64,000 nucleotides of DNA, taken from assembly GCF_000019805.1 (NCBI RefSeq), contig NC_010525.1, positions 186,001-250,000 of the forward strand, in the 5' to 3' direction. A program made the position numbers and the translations under genes. The DNA is from Pyrobaculum neutrophilum V24Sta (lineage in GTDB: Archaea; Thermoproteota; Thermoprotei; Thermoproteales; Thermoproteaceae). The first letter of the stretch is position 1. Each line of letters begins with the position of its first letter. Below are positions 34,552 to 42,630 of this stretch, piece after piece. The notes beneath the pieces were generated by a model that saw nothing but the letters and a program-made list of their open reading frames with translations, had not been told where the DNA came from and did not search any database.

Positions 34552-35676
34552 GTGGTCTCTTGGATAGACGACGTTAGGAAGGCGGCGGAGGTGGTCAAGA
34601 GGGGCGCCTTCAAGGCTGTTACCCACGGAGGCGTGGCGCACATGGACGACGTCCTAGCCGCCGCGCTCCTCCATAAACACGGGGCGGAGGCCGTATATAG
34701 GCTAAACGCGGCCGAGGAAATCGCAAAGCTGGACGGCGACGTCATTCTGTTCGACATAGGAGACGCCTTCAGAGACGCCCTGCCCCAGAGGTTTGTCGTC
34801 TTGGACCACCACGGCGTTGCCGACCCCTCCGAGGAGCCCTCCACGATCGTGCAGGTGGCGGCGGCGGTAGACCTAAAGCCGAGGCCGCTAGTCGCTACGC
34901 TTCTACACTACGTCGACCTCTACGACCGCTTCGGCCCAGCGGTGAAGCGTTGGTCGGGCCCCTACGGCAACTCCTTAAACAACGGCGTGGCTAAGTACCT
35001 AGCCGAGGCAACCCCCACGGGTCTCGTCAAGGAGACGAAGTTCCTAGAGCTACTGGCGGAGGCCCTATACTCCAGGCTGGAGCTCGACATCCCGAGCTTC
35101 GCCGAGGCGTTTAAGCTCGCGGAGAAACTCCCCTTCGCGGACCTCGCCGAGAAGTTCCCCAGGACCTTCAACACCCTAAGGCTCATGCTGGCCGCCGCAA
35201 AAGACGTCCAGACGGCGGCAACCGGAAAAGAAGCCCTGGAGACCGGCTTCGGGGTCGACTTCGGGTGCTACGCCGTATTGGCCGTGCCGGAGCTTGAGCA
35301 GTACGTGGCGAAAGGCCTGGAGAGGCACTATTTGGAGGCCAGGAGGGCGGCCGAGGCGGCGGCCTCAGGCCGCTACACAATAGTGAAGGGGCACATCGCC
35401 GCGGTGGCCGTGGAGGACTACCTGCCCCCAGGCCCCATATGGAACGCCCTCCAAGACCTCGGCGTTTTGTCGACAGAGCCCGTCTTCATCGTGGTGAAAG
35501 ACAGGAGGAACCCAGGGGCCTACACCCTCTGGCGCCCCGACAGACACGCAAACGTCATCGACTTCAGAAGGCTCCAGGGGCCAGAGGTGGTGTTTAAACA
35601 CGCCTCGGGCTTCCTCGCCGTGGTGAAGGCCGAAAACGCAGAACAAGCCGCCAGATACGCCCAGGCGCAGCTGTGA
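34552..35676 (+). CDS. MYG1/DHH-like metal-dependent phosphoesterase
   Basis: A 374-residue protein. The N-terminal 'KAVTHGGVAHMDDVLAAALL', 'DVILFDIGDAF' and 'VVLDHHGVADPSEEP' give the H/D metal-site pattern (H-x-DD, D-x-GD, DHH) of the MYG1/DHH superfamily. MYG1 homologues act as nucleases or phosphoesterases. The C-terminal half shows 'YRLEARRAAEAAASGRYT'-like helix then strands. The true start is GTG 34552; the 200-residue upstream open frame antisense to the thiolase is not coding. Confidence 0.7.
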   Translation: MVSWIDDVRKAAEVVKRGAFKAVTHGGVAHMDDVLAAALLHKHGAEAVYRLNAAEEIAKLDGDVILFDIGDAFRDALPQRFVVLDHHGVADPSEEPSTIVQVAAAVDLKPRPLVATLLHYVDLYDRFGPAVKRWSGPYGNSLNNGVAKYLAEATPTGLVKETKFLELLAEALYSRLELDIPSFAEAFKLAEKLPFADLAEKFPRTFNTLRLMLAAAKDVQTAATGKEALETGFGVDFGCYAVLAVPELEQYVAKGLERHYLEARRAAEAAASGRYTIVKGHIAAVAVEDYLPPGPIWNALQDLGVLSTEPVFIVVKDRRNPGAYTLWRPDRHANVIDFRRLQGPEVVFKHASGFLAVVKAENAEQAARYAQAQL

Positions 35677-36170
35677 TTGAGGAAATCGCGAGAGACCTCG
35701 AAGCCTTCGACCTAGGCGAGTCCGTCCTAGAGGTCGGGGCAGGCTACGGCAGCACCACGGCCCTCCTCCTGAGGCGGGGGCTGAGGGTGTGCGCTGTGGA
35801 TATAGACCCGGGAGCCATCTCCTACCTAAGATCGGCCTTTAAAGACTACGCCGAGGCGGGCCTCCTAAGGGCCGTCTTGGCCCCCGGTGAGTCGTTGCCA
35901 TTTAAAGACGGCGAGTGCGACTCGGCGGTTTCAGTCGCCGCCCTACACCACATTAGAGACATAGCCGCCGCGCTGAGGGAGATGTTGCGTGTGGCAAGGC
36001 GGCTCGTGGTCGTATACGACTGGACCCCCGAGTCAGCCGGCGTCACAAACCCCCACAGCGCTCAGGAGCTTGATAAAAAGATGCGTGAGGCCGCCGCAGC
36101 CGCGGAAGCCCTAGGCTACGACCTGGCGAAAAAAGGCCTCTGGTACAGGTTGACAAAACGCAAAACCTAA
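35673..36170 (+). CDS. Class I SAM-dependent methyltransferase
   Basis: A 165-residue methyltransferase. Motif I is 'VLEVGAGYGSTTALLL', motif II 'VCAVDIDPGAISYL', and then 'ESLPFKDGECDSAVSVAALH' and 'EMLRVARRLVVVYDW'. The substrate is unknown. It overlaps the upstream gene by 4 bp (GTGA), so it is co-translated with the MYG1-like protein. It lacks an obvious substrate-recognition extension. Confidence 0.88.
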   Translation: MIEEIARDLEAFDLGESVLEVGAGYGSTTALLLRRGLRVCAVDIDPGAISYLRSAFKDYAEAGLLRAVLAPGESLPFKDGECDSAVSVAALHHIRDIAAALREMLRVARRLVVVYDWTPESAGVTNPHSAQELDKKMREAAAAAEALGYDLAKKGLWYRLTKRKT

Positions 36171-36192
36171 AAAGGAGGATTTAGGAAGACCT

Positions 36193-37263
36193 ATGCGTGT
36201 GTTGGCTCTGGCGCTCCTACTTGCCCTACTGGCGCTGGCGGTATCGCCTATTAGGCTGGAGGTCCAGAGCGTCCTCGTCTCGCCCATAAACACCACCAAG
36301 ATAGTGGACTACGTGAAGGCGGCTAAGAAGTCGGTGTACGTGGAGGTTTACGTCCTCACCTATAGGGAGCTGGCGGAGGCCCTCGCGTCCGCGGCTAAAA
36401 GAGGCGTGGAGGTTTACGTGGTCCTATCGGCGAGGGTATACGGCGGGGTGCCGCCTCAGGCCAAGGAGCTGGCTAAGTACATGGAGGAAAACGGCGTAAA
36501 GGTGGCGTGGAACAACGACTTCCCCAACGTCCACACCAAGCTGTATGTAATCGACAACGAGACGGTCATAATAGGCAATATAAACCCGACCGTCTCAGGC
36601 TTCCAGAGGAATAAGGGCGTCATGTTGGTCATCAGAAACGCCACCTTGGCTAGGCAGCTAGCCACAATAGTGCTAAACGACTACAGGAGGGTCTACCCCA
36701 AGTACAACTACGCCGGCGTCTTGGTGTCGCCGATAAACTCGGAGGAGGGCCTCCTCTGGATCCTCCAGCAGAAGGGCGACCTCTACATAGCCATGGAGCA
36801 GATATACATGGACTCGGGCCTTGTGCAGTATATAGTTCAGCACCCCACCTACTACGCCGTAGTCGCCAGGACGGATGCGGACATAAGGGTTGCCGTAGAC
36901 GAGGACCTCGTCGCAAAGATAATCGTAGTGGGGGACCACGTCTACGTCGGCTCCATAAACATAGGCCACTACTCCATCCAGAGAAACAGGGAGGTGGGGC
37001 TCCTCATAGAGAACCCCCAGCTGGCCCAGCGGCTCAAGGCCCTGGTGTTGCAGTGGTATAGTGAGGCCGGAGGCCAGACACACGCGGGGGCCACCACCAC
37101 AGAGGCCACACGCACGACCGTACATCGGACCACCACGACGTCGCACACAGCCACGCACCAGCCCACACCCTCTAGAGGCGTACCCTGGGATGTGATCTTC
37201 TGGCTCGTAGTTATAATACTCGCGGCGCTCTTCGTCCTCTGGATGAACCGCAGAAGGCCGTGA
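36193..37263 (+). CDS. Membrane-anchored phospholipase D-like protein
   Basis: A 356-residue protein. It has a signal or anchor helix (LALALLLALLALAV), two PLD domains, a Thr-rich stalk (about 290-330; TTTEATRTTVHRTTTTSHTA) and a C-terminal TM 'VIFWLVVIILAALFVLW' plus a basic tail. The first HKD motif is intact, 'HTKLYVIDNETVIIGN'. The second has lost the His ('LVAKIIVVGDHVYVGSINI'). It is probably displayed outside the membrane. Its TGA overlaps the GTG of a broken wHTH gene. TATA about 23 bp upstream. Confidence 0.85.
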   Translation: MRVLALALLLALLALAVSPIRLEVQSVLVSPINTTKIVDYVKAAKKSVYVEVYVLTYRELAEALASAAKRGVEVYVVLSARVYGGVPPQAKELAKYMEENGVKVAWNNDFPNVHTKLYVIDNETVIIGNINPTVSGFQRNKGVMLVIRNATLARQLATIVLNDYRRVYPKYNYAGVLVSPINSEEGLLWILQQKGDLYIAMEQIYMDSGLVQYIVQHPTYYAVVARTDADIRVAVDEDLVAKIIVVGDHVYVGSINIGHYSIQRNREVGLLIENPQLAQRLKALVLQWYSEAGGQTHAGATTTEATRTTVHRTTTTSHTATHQPTPSRGVPWDVIFWLVVIILAALFVLWMNRRRP

Positions 37264-37579
37264 ACGAGATCCAGAGGCGCGTCCTAGAGGCCCTGGCGCG
37301 CGGCGATGCTGGACCTCCAGAGGCACGACCTACAAGCCCTCCTGGAGTCGCTGGAGGCCGGGGGCTACGTGAAGAGGGTGGCGACCCCCTCGGCGTGCTC
37401 CCCACAGAGGAGGGTCTAAAACCGGTGGACGGAGGCGAAACGCCGACAGCCAAAGCCCCAACGTCTTTCCCAGCCCTCGTGGGAGCTGGACTTCTGGCCC
37501 TGGTGGTCTGGGCTTGGAGAGCACCTCGGGGGGCGAACGGGCGCCGTTTCCGCGAACCTCCCGCCGTCTGCCTAGGGGA
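37260..37579 (+). pseudogene. Winged-helix gene with membrane tail, two compensating frameshifts
   Basis: GTG 37260 overlaps the PLD stop. Frame 1 encodes 'NEIQRRVLEALARGD'. Near 37305 the coding sense moves to the +1 frame, 'MLDLQRHDLQALLESLEAGG' then 'YVKRV'. Near 37384 it returns to frame 1, 'GGDPLGVLPTEEGLKPV', followed by a TM 'FPALVGAGLLALVVWAWRA'. Stitched together this is a MarR/ArsR-type winged helix with a C-terminal anchor. As it stands, frame 1 alone gives a nonsense middle. It is either a pseudogene, recoding, or two sequencing indels. Confidence 0.65.
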
Positions 37580-38269
37580 TCATCCAAGTGTCCTCAGCGC
37601 CTCCGGCGTAGAGGTCCCCAGCCTGACCTTGGTGGGGTCTGTCCCGAAGCCTATTGCGTCTATGATGGCCTTAGCCTGCTCGGCGGTTCTGATCCCACCC
37701 GCCATCTTCACGCCCAGCCTGAAACCCCTCTCCCTGATGTACCTCGCGATGGCGGCGGCCCTCTCCGGCGTGGAGTATGTGGGGTTTCCGAGTTGCCTCG
37801 CGTAGGCCTCCTCGGCGAATCCCGTGGAGCTTTTGATAAAGTGCGCCCCTGACTCGGCCACGATGTCGTAGAGCCTGTGCCTCTCCTCGTCGGTAAGGTA
37901 GGGCTCCTCCACGATAACCTTAACCACTCTGCCCCCGGCGGCCCCCACCACGGAGAGGAGATCCCGCCTGACCTCCCCCCACATGTGGGATTTCACAAGC
38001 CCTATCGGCGCCACCACGTCGATCTCCTCGGCGTACTCCGCTATCCTGGCGACGAGGGCTGCCCTCGCCGCCGTGGGCATCGCGCCGAAGGGGAAGTCCG
38101 CCACTACACAGAGCTTCACCCTACTCAACAGCTCTCTCACATACGGCGCATAGAGCGGGTTTACGCAGTAGGCCGCGACCCCCAGCTCCTCCGCCCTCCG
38201 GGCACCCCTAGCCACCTCCTCCAGCGTGAGGTACGGCTTGAGGAGGGCGTAGTCCACGAGGTGGAGCAT
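37580..38269 (-). CDS. deoC: Deoxyribose-phosphate aldolase
   Basis: A 229-residue class I aldolase cleaving 2-deoxyribose-5-phosphate. It begins '[19 protein letters not shown]' (the usual D-h-T-x-L-x-P slot), has '[18 protein letters not shown]' and '[14 protein letters not shown]', the Schiff-base Lys in 'HFIKSSTGF', and '[14 protein letters not shown]'. Length and order are normal. ATG 38269 is 24 bp from its TATA. Confidence 0.96.
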   Translation of the reverse strand: MLHLVDYALLKPYLTLEEVARGARRAEELGVAAYCVNPLYAPYVRELLSRVKLCVVADFPFGAMPTAARAALVARIAEYAEEIDVVAPIGLVKSHMWGEVRRDLLSVVGAAGGRVVKVIVEEPYLTDEERHRLYDIVAESGAHFIKSSTGFAEEAYARQLGNPTYSTPERAAAIARYIRERGFRLGVKMAGGIRTAEQAKAIIDAIGFGTDPTKVRLGTSTPEALRTLG

Positions 38270-38287
38270 GTAAGCCGCTACATACGT

Positions 38288-38305
38288 CTTTAAAACTTAT
38301 AAGGC
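38288..38305. promoter_or_regulatory. Adjacent TATA elements of deoC and acyP
   Basis: 'tctttaaaac' (38288-38297) is 24 bp from deoC ATG 38269. 'acttataagg' (38296-38305) is about 23 bp from acyP ATG 38323. The elements abut or overlap by a base or two, so both promoters cannot be bound independently. Confidence 0.6.
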
Positions 38306-38322
38306 GGCGGCGCCCCCGGGGC

Positions 38323-38610
38323 ATGGACCACGTCCGCGCCCACCTCTACATCAGGGGCAAGGTACAGGGCGTCTTCTTCCGCCAGTCCATGAGGGAGGTC
38401 GCCGCCCGAAACGGCGTGAGGGGGTGGGTGAGGAACAGGTCAGACGGGAGGACCGTGGAGGCCGTGCTGGAGGGCCCCCGCGACGCTGTGGCGAAGGTCA
38501 TCGAGTGGGCGAAGGTAGGCCCTCCAGGCGCCAGGGTGGAAGACGTGGAGGTCACGTGGGAGGAGTACAGAGGAGAGTTTACAGACTTCCGCATCCTGCC
38601 GACGGAATAG
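38323..38610 (+). CDS. acyP: Acylphosphatase
   Basis: A 95-residue enzyme hydrolysing acyl phosphates. Catalytic Arg is in '[16 protein letters not shown]' and Asn in '[18 protein letters not shown]'; '[15 protein letters not shown]' completes the ferredoxin-like fold. Length is standard. Confidence 0.97.
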   Translation: MDHVRAHLYIRGKVQGVFFRQSMREVAARNGVRGWVRNRSDGRTVEAVLEGPRDAVAKVIEWAKVGPPGARVEDVEVTWEEYRGEFTDFRILPTE

Positions 38611-38636
38611 CTTATATAGAGGAGAATAAAAGGAAA

Positions 38637-38685
38637 CGGGCTCGACCGCCGCGTCTGCGGCAGTATGACAGGCCCGCCCGCGGCC
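38637..38685 (+). ncRNA. Candidate small structured RNA
   Basis: A good TATA, 'cttatataga' (38611-38620), lies just past acyP with no ORF after it. About 25 bp downstream begins a foldable segment with an outer 'cgggc'/'gcccg' pairing, internal loops 'tcgacc' and 'agtatgacag', and an inner perfect stem gccgc-gtct-gcggc. The two-stem, internal-pocket layout resembles an H/ACA-type guide hairpin; no ACA box is confirmed. It runs into the 3' end of a minus-strand gene. Speculative. Confidence 0.25.
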
Positions 38686-38689
38686 GAGT

Positions 38690-38908
38690 CTACACCTCTG
38701 CCACCGCCAAGACGCCCTCCTCAGACCTCGCCGAGAGGTACATGGTATACAGCACCTCCGCTATGTGGGGACCCGCCGCCCTCGCCACCGCCTCGAACAG
38801 CCGCTCCTCGTCAAGCTCCTCCAGGTCGTAGCCAGCCCTCCTCAGGCGATAGATAAGAAAACACGAGATAGTGGGATCCAGCGATTGTATAAACCTCTTC
38901 AACGACAT
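38690..38908 (-). CDS. Small helical hypothetical protein
   Basis: A 72-residue protein, 'MSLKRFIQSLDPTISCFLIY' then 'DLEELDEERLFEAVARAAG', helical and acidic. Function is not recognised. The start at 38908 is 26 bp from 'tatatttaaa' (minus strand; 38931-38940), which rules out the longer frame. Confidence 0.65.
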   Translation of the reverse strand: MSLKRFIQSLDPTISCFLIYRLRRAGYDLEELDEERLFEAVARAAGPHIAEVLYTMYLSARSEEGVLAVAEV

Positions 38909-38942
38909 AGATATACAACTCAGAACATTTTTTAAATATATC

Positions 38943-39092
38943 GTGCAGGTTGAACCGTTTGTCCCTGTTGCGCCTAGGGATCTCCTCCTCGCCTTCATGG
39001 GTGGCCAAGCTAGCTCGGGCGTGGGGTCACCGGGCCGGGCGGCCCTCCTTGAGCCCCAGGGCATGCCTTTCGATGCTTACGACGGCTACTAA
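38943..39092 (+). CDS. Possible 49-residue protein
   Basis: GTG 38943 opens 'VQVEPFVPVAPRDLLLAFMG', then Gly/Ser-rich, ending 'EPQGMPFDAYDGY'. It has good codon composition and a TATA-like 'agatatacaa' (38909-38918) about 29 bp upstream, interlocked with the divergent gene's promoter. It could be a true small protein or a C-terminal remnant. Confidence 0.3.
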   Translation: MQVEPFVPVAPRDLLLAFMGGQASSGVGSPGRAALLEPQGMPFDAYDGY

Positions 39093-39253
39093 GCCTTCTG
39101 TGCCAACGTTGAAGAACCTTCCCAACTGTCGTGAAGAGGAAACAGCCCCCAGCCGGTAAAGAGCGCCGCGGCTTCCTCTATATGCCCTCGCATCGGCGCC
39201 TCCCAGCTAGCGCCCAGTGTCCCCGGCGTGTGTTGGCGGCCGCCGTCGCTACC
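39093..39253. other. Convergent gap
   Basis: No gene or RNA is recognised in this 161-bp stretch. Confidence 0.4.
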
Positions 39254-39508
39254 TTATTCTCTTCTATACCGCGTGTCCTCGGCGTGGGTGTAAACGCTGG
39301 TCCCCGCCTCTTCTGCCTCCTCGCTGCGGAACCTCTTGATTAGGAAGGGGGCGGCTATGCCCAGGACGATGGCGAGGATTGACGTGACGAGGTCCCTCGC
39401 GAAGATTGTGGTGTCAAGCGAGGGGGCTGAGATGGTGCTGATGAGGAAGAGAAGCCCCAGCACGACGGCGACGGCGCTTAAGACGTAGACAAGCGGCTTT
39501 GTGTTCAT
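39254..39508 (-). CDS. Two-TM protein, paralogue A
   Basis: An 84-residue protein with two hydrophobic helices: 'YVLSAVAVVLGLLFLISTI' and 'LVTSILAIVLGIAAPFLI'. They are separated by the motif 'APSLDTTIFARDL', and a charged tail follows. It is clearly paralogous to the next gene (identical layout, S-x-PSLD-x-x-IxARDL). Function is unknown; possibly a small channel subunit or membrane adaptor. ATG 39508 lies 24-26 bp from 'catttaaaa' (minus strand, 39530-39538). Confidence 0.7.
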   Translation of the reverse strand: MNTKPLVYVLSAVAVVLGLLFLISTISAPSLDTTIFARDLVTSILAIVLGIAAPFLIKRFRSEEAEEAGTSVYTHAEDTRYRRE

Positions 39509-39599
39509 GGCGGGGTGAAGGAGGTGCCTTTTAAATGTTTGCAATGCCGTGAGGTGGGGTGCCCAAGGCGCAGTCCCGCGCGTTCTCCTGAGGGCTTTT

Positions 39600-39803
39600 C
39601 TACTCTGTGCCCTCTGGGTTTTCCGTGAACTTGCGGTGTAGCACAGGTGCGGCGATGCCGGTGGCTAGGGAGGCTATGGAGATGCCGAGGTCCCTCGCGA
39701 GGATGGCGGGATCTAGAGAGGGGTTGCTGAGGGTGGACACCAGGTAGAGGCCGCCTAGGACAACCGCCGCGAGGCTTAAGGCGACGACCAAGCCCGTCTT
39801 CAT
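39600..39803 (-). CDS. Two-TM protein, paralogue B
   Basis: A 67-residue protein: 'MKTGLVVALSLAAVVLGGLY' helix 1, motif 'NPSLDPAILARDLG', helix 2 'ISIASLATGIAAPVL', short charged tail. It aligns end to end with the neighbouring 84-residue paralogue. ATG 39803 is near 'cttatataca' (minus strand, 39818-39827). The much longer open frame upstream is antisense to lysX and rejected. Confidence 0.7.
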   Translation of the reverse strand: MKTGLVVALSLAAVVLGGLYLVSTLSNPSLDPAILARDLGISIASLATGIAAPVLHRKFTENPEGTE

Positions 39804-39879
39804 GTGTACAGCTGCGTCTCTGTATATAAGGGCGGTGGGGAATATACAGGTATGACGCGGCGAGGCGGTAGATTTATAT

Positions 39880-40731
39880 ATGTGGCTCTTCTTGACGCGC
39901 CATGGGGAAATCGACTTCGTGTACGACGTTGCTCGCCTAGATGAGAGGCTGTTGCTTGACGCTTTGAAGAGGCGGGGGGCCGCGGTGCGGCTTGTCAAAG
40001 CCGAGGAGGTTCTAGCGCCAGAGGGCTTCGGCAACGTTGGCGTGATTAGGCTGGCGGCGCGCTCGAGGGTTATACCGGCGGCCTTCACCTATGAGGCAAA
40101 CGGGGGGCTCTCCATAAACTCCGCCCAGTCGCTCGTCCTCTCCCACGACAAATACCTAACCTACCTCCGCCTGAGGGAGTACGGGGTCCCCACTCCCAGG
40201 ACCTACCTGGCCTTCGGCCTGGAGGCGGCCCGGGCCGCCGCCGAGAAGCTGTCGTACCCCGTCATCGTGAAGCCGACGGATGGCTCCTGGGGGAGGTACG
40301 TCAGCATGGTGAAATCCGCCGAGGATCTGGAGACTGTGGTTATGCACAGGCAGGCTATGGAGAGCGACCTCCACATATACCTCGTGCAGGAATACGTGGA
40401 GAAGCCCGGGCGGGACATCAGGGTGACGGTGGTGGGCGATAGGGCGGTGGCGGCGATTTATAGAATCGCCTCGGCCGACTGGCGGACAAACACGGCGCGG
40501 GGGGGCAGGGCGGAGCCCGTGAAGATAGACCCCGAGCTGGAGGAGGTCGCGGTGAGGGCGAGCAAGGCGGTGGGGACGTACTACTCGGGGGTAGACGTGG
40601 TGGAGACGCCCCGGGGCTACCTGGTGCTGGAGGTCAACGGCGTACCCGAGTTCAAAAACGTCCAGAGGGTAACCGGCGTGGATGTGGCGGGGGAGATCGC
40701 CGGCCTTATAATAGACGTCGTAAGGAGGTAG
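39880..40731 (+). CDS. lysX: LysX/ArgX-type ATP-grasp ligase
   Basis: A 283-residue RimK-like ATP-grasp enzyme that attaches the LysW carrier to 2-aminoadipate (or glutamate) in lysine/ornithine synthesis. It has 'SHDKYLTYLRLREYGVPTPR', 'YPVIVKPTDGSWGRYVSMVK', 'VQEYVEKPGRDIRVTVVGD', the family motif 'WRTNTARGGRAEPV', and 'VLEVNGVPEFKNVQRVTGVD'. No LysW or other lys genes are adjacent. The start is uncertain: a TATA-like element lies only about 8 bp before ATG 39880. An element at 39841-39849 or a slightly later start (TTG 39892) is possible. Confidence 0.88.
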   Translation: MWLFLTRHGEIDFVYDVARLDERLLLDALKRRGAAVRLVKAEEVLAPEGFGNVGVIRLAARSRVIPAAFTYEANGGLSINSAQSLVLSHDKYLTYLRLREYGVPTPRTYLAFGLEAARAAAEKLSYPVIVKPTDGSWGRYVSMVKSAEDLETVVMHRQAMESDLHIYLVQEYVEKPGRDIRVTVVGDRAVAAIYRIASADWRTNTARGGRAEPVKIDPELEEVAVRASKAVGTYYSGVDVVETPRGYLVLEVNGVPEFKNVQRVTGVDVAGEIAGLIIDVVRR

Positions 40732-41011
40732 CCGCCTTGAGGTACTCCCTAAGGGCCACCTTCGCCCTCACGATGTGTTTACAGGGCCCTCCCCTGTATC
40801 TGAAGTCTGGGCACTCGCAGCGGCCCGTGAAGTACCTCGTCCCCAGCTTGAGCTTCAGCACCACCTGGTAGCACTCCTCCCTCCTGCTCTGGGATCGCAC
40901 ATAGCAGAGGGCGACTAGCCAGAGTCCCCTCCTCTCCACGCTCCTTATGTAGACCTCCTCGTTCAGTTTGTAGACGGCGCCTTTCGCCGCCTCTTTACAA
41001 AGCACGTCCAA
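40706..41011 (-). CDS. SWIM zinc-finger protein
   Basis: A 101-residue protein with the SWIM pattern C-x-C-x(n)-C-x-H: 'CECPDFRYRGGPCKHIV' near residue 65. SWIM fingers bind DNA/RNA or proteins; archaeal small SWIM proteins often partner recombination factors (family knowledge). The last 26 bp overlap the lysX 3' end antisense. Its start at 41011 has a TATA about 20 bp upstream. Confidence 0.82.
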   Translation of the reverse strand: MDVLCKEAAKGAVYKLNEEVYIRSVERRGLWLVALCYVRSQSRREECYQVVLKLKLGTRYFTGRCECPDFRYRGGPCKHIVRAKVALREYLKAATSLRRLL

Positions 41012-41021
41012 CAGGGCGGAG

Positions 41022-41798
41022 CTACATAAAAACCTTTTCCAGAGCCAACCTGTAGAGGCGGAGGGGCTCCGCCTCCGTGAAGAGACCCAGGTCTGTCACA
41101 TAGACATCGATTAGGCCGTGCGGCACTCTGTCGAAGAGAGGCACCTCCACGGCGTGTCCCGCCACCTCAGCCGCAACGCGCATCGGAGGCGGCGACATCA
41201 GAGGCACGGCCTTGTAGCTCTCGAAGACGGCGATGGTCAAGGCGCCTACCCACCTCGCGGCGGCCAGAAGTGGGAGCGTCCCCACCTTGTTCACAGCGGC
41301 GTCTAGGTAGAGCCCGTCGAGGCCCACCACAGCGGCGTCGTAGTCGAAGGCCCCAACCGCCGCGTCCGGGATAGGCACCACCTGGGCGTAGCGGGAATAA
41401 GCCGCGTAGGCCTCGGCAAACTCCGCCCCCGGCCTGCTCTCGGCCAGGTAGACCACATCTACACATCCCAGACCCCGGAGGAGCCTCTCCACGGCGGAGC
41501 TGAAGCTGACGGTGGCGACCCGCCGCATGCACCGAAGCGACTGCACGCCGCGGCTCAGCCTATCCCTAGCCTCCTTGGCGTAGGCGGCGACCCTAGCCGC
41601 CGCGGCCCTGGCGTCAACCCCCCTGGAGACCGCCTCCCTAAGCACGAGGTAGAGGAAGTCGAGAGGCGCCATCCCGGGCCTCACGCCTCGAAGGCGCTCC
41701 GCCGTAGGCAAGGGATCCGCAACCTTTGAGACAATGTCCACGGCCCTCTCTAGGTACCAGCTCGCCCCCCTCACCCACTCCCTCGCCAGCTCCTCCAC
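41022..41798 (-). CDS. eIF2B/ribose-1,5-bisphosphate isomerase-like protein
   Basis: A 258-residue member of the eIF2B-alpha/R15P-isomerase/MtnA superfamily. 'VATVSFSSAVERLLRGLG', 'VVYLAESRPGAEFAEAYAA', 'VGLDGLYLDAAVNKVGTLPL' and 'DRVPHGLIDVYVTDLG' match the C-terminal Rossmann-like half. The metabolic or regulatory role is undecided. GTG 41798 is about 19 bp from 'gtatatatag' (41812-41821). The annotated-length frame from 41873 would begin inside the neighbouring promoter. Confidence 0.75.
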   Translation of the reverse strand: MEELAREWVRGASWYLERAVDIVSKVADPLPTAERLRGVRPGMAPLDFLYLVLREAVSRGVDARAAAARVAAYAKEARDRLSRGVQSLRCMRRVATVSFSSAVERLLRGLGCVDVVYLAESRPGAEFAEAYAAYSRYAQVVPIPDAAVGAFDYDAAVVGLDGLYLDAAVNKVGTLPLLAAARWVGALTIAVFESYKAVPLMSPPPMRVAAEVAGHAVEVPLFDRVPHGLIDVYVTDLGLFTEAEPLRLYRLALEKVFM

Positions 41799-41898
41799 GT
41801 AGTATATGAGGCGTATATATAGCTGTGCACTGGGCCTCCGTAGCGCCGCCGGGGGCGACGCGGTTGTGTGCATTTAAATACAGGTCGCGGCCTCCCCC

Positions 41899-42630
41899 AT
41901 GTCTCTGGTGGTTAAGAACGTGACAGTCCTCCGCGGGGGGAGGCCCGCGGTGGAGGACATCTCCTTCTCTGCGGAGAGGGAGTTCGTCCTGGTGGCGGGG
42001 CCCAACGGCGCCGGCAAAACGACGCTCTACATGGCCATCCTCGGCCTGCTCCCCCACCGGGGGGAGATATGCGTCGAGGGGGTCTGCGGGGCGGAGCGGG
42101 CCAGAAAGATAGGCTATGTGCCTCAAGTCATCAGGGTGGAGGCGCAGGCCACCGTGTGGGAGTACGTGTACCTCCCGGCGAGGTTTAGAGGGGTTAAGGA
42201 GGCGAAGAGGGCGGCTGAGGAGGCCCTAGCCGCCGTGGGCCTCACGCACCTGCGCGATAGGCCGCTGGGATCGCTCTCGGGCGGCCAGCTCCAGAGGGCG
42301 GCCATTGCGAGAGCTCTGGCGGTGGGGGGAGACGTGCTTCTCCTGGATGAGCCCCTGGCCAACGTGGATCCGCAGGGCCGTATCGAGCTCCTCGCCCTAC
42401 TTAGGGAGCTGAAGAGGGGTAGAACGGTGTTGATGACCTCCCACGAGCTGACCCTCCCCACCAACCTCGCCGACAAGATACTGCTCCTCAACCGGAGGCT
42501 TATCGCCTACGGCCCGCCGGAGGAGGTGCTTAGGGAGGAGGTGCTCTCGAGGGTGTATCGCTACGTCCGCATCGCGAAAACGCCCGCGGGCTACATCTGC
42601 GTCACGGAGGACTATGCCCATCCTCATTGA
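41899..42630 (+). CDS. Metal-type ABC transporter ATP-binding protein
   Basis: A 243-residue ATPase with Walker A 'GPNGAGKTTL', Q-loop 'IGYVPQV', signature 'LSGGQLQRAAIARAL' and Walker B 'LLLDEPLANVD', then switch His in 'MTSHEL'. It is of the ZnuC/MntB class by partner. It overlaps the permease gene by 17 bp. TATA 'tttaaata' at 41874-41881. No substrate-binding protein gene is nearby. Confidence 0.92.
   Translation: MSLVVKNVTVLRGGRPAVEDISFSAEREFVLVAGPNGAGKTTLYMAILGLLPHRGEICVEGVCGAERARKIGYVPQVIRVEAQATVWEYVYLPARFRGVKEAKRAAEEALAAVGLTHLRDRPLGSLSGGQLQRAAIARALAVGGDVLLLDEPLANVDPQGRIELLALLRELKRGRTVLMTSHELTLPTNLADKILLLNRRLIAYGPPEEVLREEVLSRVYRYVRIAKTPAGYICVTEDYAHPH

Noticed and set aside
39600-40088. 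162-codon minus ORF antisense to lysX
   Set aside because: Only the last 67 codons are protein-like and preceded by a TATA; the rest is the shadow of lysX.
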